Source: Tsukamurella sp. TY48
GTDB taxonomy: Bacteria; Actinomycetota; Actinomycetes; Mycobacteriales; Mycobacteriaceae
DNA length: 64,000 bases
Assembly (NCBI RefSeq): GCF_019656655.1
Contig: NZ_BPMV01000002.1
Location: 1,098,218-1,162,217 of the forward strand
Reading direction: 5' to 3'
The notes under the pieces were generated by a model. The model ran no database searches. It was not told the DNA's origin and saw only the letters and a program-made list of their open reading frames with translations. The position numbers were made by a program, and so were the translations under genes. Below, piece by piece: positions 63,212-64,000 of this stretch (position 1 is the first letter of the stretch; each line of letters begins with the position of its first letter).

Positions 63212-63907
63212 TCAGAACAGCTTGTAGGAGGTGTCCTCGGTACCGCGCAGCACGTCGTAGTCGACGGTGACGCACCGGATCCCGCGGTCCTCGGCCAGCG
63301 TGCGGGCCTGCGGCTTGACCTGCTGCGCCGCGAGAATGCCCTGGACGGGCGCGAGCAGCGGATCACGGTTGAGCAGGTCCAGGTACCGGGTGAGCTGCTC
63401 GACGCCGTCGATCTCGGCGCGGCGCTTCACCTCGACCGCCACGGTGCGACCGTCGGCGTCGCGGCACAGCAGGTCCACGGGGCCGATGGCCGTCATGTAC
63501 TCGCGCCGGATCAGGGTGTAGCCCTCACCGAAGGTGTGCGTGTGCTCGGCGAGCAGCTCCTGCAGGTGGGCCTCCACACCGTCTTTGACGAGGCCGGGAT
63601 CGATGCCGAGTTCATGGCTGCTGTCGTGTTCGACCTCGCCGATCAGGATGCGGAGCTGCTCGTCGGCCTTGTTCCGCACGATCCACAGCTGCTGGCCCTC
63701 GGGCACGTCCTTGGCGTCCTCGCCCGACGGTGCCGTCTCCAGCCAGCAGGGCGGGCTCATCCAGTTCAGGGGCTTGTAGGCGCGATCGTCGGCGTGGATG
63801 CTGACGGAGCCGTCGGCCTTCACCAGAATGAGCCGGCGGGCCATGGGCAGGTGGGCGGTGAGCCGTCCCACGTAGTCGACCTGGCAATCGGCAATCACGA
63901 CACGCAC
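63212..63907 (-). CDS. nucS: Mismatch-specific endonuclease NucS (EndoMS)
   Basis: A 231-residue enzyme of the non-canonical mismatch repair found in archaea and actinobacteria lacking MutS/MutL. The N-terminal half includes [14 protein letters not shown] and [12 protein letters not shown]; the RecB-like nuclease half has Asp in [13 protein letters not shown], then the Glu-x-Lys of [20 protein letters not shown]. The C-terminal tail SYKLF is the likely clamp-binding end. The GTG at 63907 lies seven bases after TAAGGT; the same sequence could also act as a weak ribosome-binding site. A GTG at 63916 is less likely. Confidence 0.94.
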   Translation of the reverse strand: MRVVIADCQVDYVGRLTAHLPMARRLILVKADGSVSIHADDRAYKPLNWMSPPCWLETAPSGEDAKDVPEGQQLWIVRNKADEQLRILIGEVEHDSSHELGIDPGLVKDGVEAHLQELLAEHTHTFGEGYTLIRREYMTAIGPVDLLCRDADGRTVAVEVKRRAEIDGVEQLTRYLDLLNRDPLLAPVQGILAAQQVKPQARTLAEDRGIRCVTVDYDVLRGTEDTSYKLF

Positions 63908-63914
63908 GGTTTCC

Positions 63915-63920
63915 ACCTTA
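63915..63920 (-). promoter_or_regulatory. -10 element of leaderless nucS
   Basis: TAAGGT on the minus strand, seven bases before the GTG at 63907. The remaining bases to 64000 hold no gene I can support. Confidence 0.5.
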
Positions 63921-64000
63921 CGGGATTCGTCGAACGGGAGCTGATGAGGATACGGCGAAAACCCCCGGAGGCGGGAGCATTTCTGCTCACCAGCCCCCCG

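Noticed and set aside
63921..64000. Terminator or gene end at the right edge
   Set aside because: The GC-rich tract does not form a clear stem and the window ends before any further gene can be judged.

Overview
This is a high-G+C actinobacterial chromosome segment, almost certainly from the order Mycobacteriales (a Tsukamurella/Gordonia-like relative rather than Mycobacterium itself; the genus is a guess). The evidence is the gene content: NucS mismatch endonuclease, LpqH-type lipoprotein, GlgE-GlgB glucan genes, the Mec-CysO-CysM cysteine module, an Rv1683-like lipase/acyl-CoA synthetase fusion, an LCP cell-wall ligase, and an order that broadly follows the M. tuberculosis Rv1321-Rv1343c block with insertions and inversions. 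No rRNA, prophage, insertion sequence or CRISPR array is visible.

Layout. 1-3.1 kb: end of a GABA-degradation operon (gabT, start of gabD) with a divergent PucR regulator. 3.1-11.2 kb: a giant SF1 helicase with a C-terminal nuclease-like domain, the DEAD-box helicase DeaD, and a long-chain acyl-CoA ligase. 11.2-17.3 kb: DUF3817/LprD-like membrane pair, tRNA-Leu(UAG), an AT-richer 587-bp gap, a repeat-rich exported protein, a subtilase with a separate propeptide-like small protein, and an LCP ligase. 17.3-24.9 kb: rdgB-rph, a cAMP phosphodiesterase homolog, rhomboid, cysM-cysO-mec, DUF2017, clpS, and divergent pncB-pncA. 24.9-30.1 kb: accessory oxygenase, SnoaL-like protein, MFS transporter and TetR, LysR and GntR regulators. 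30.1-37.6 kb: dinG, glgE-glgB-MBL hydrolase, lpqH-like lipoprotein. 37.6-40 kb: mqo and a divergent LysR gene. 40.0-47.8 kb: a tight six-gene operon that looks like a small biosynthetic cluster (catalytic and degenerate ketosynthase-III-like proteins, AsnB-type amidotransferase, SDR, P450, DHA2 exporter) behind a 495-bp AT-richer leader. 48.3-59.6 kb: MatB/FadD36-like ligase, Sec/Tat-type molybdenum enzyme, esterase, an ATPase-less sugar ABC transporter whose binding protein has a tandemly repeated twin-arginine motif, thioredoxin-TPR protein, and lipase/acyl-CoA synthetase fusion. 59.6-64 kb: DUF3817 protein, thiolase, methylmalonyl-CoA epimerase, DivIVA-like coiled-coil protein, zinc-ribbon protein, nucS.

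Two themes run across the window. First, many genes carry a TANNNT hexamer 6-7 bases before an ATG or GTG, the arrangement expected of leaderless transcripts; this helped choose starts for at least 14 genes, including a face-to-face pair (clpS/pncB) whose -10 elements overlap. Second, the ketosynthase-III operon at 40.0-47.8 kb is the best candidate for an undescribed system: a catalytic/non-catalytic ketosynthase pair plus amidation, reduction, hydroxylation and export functions in one transcription unit.
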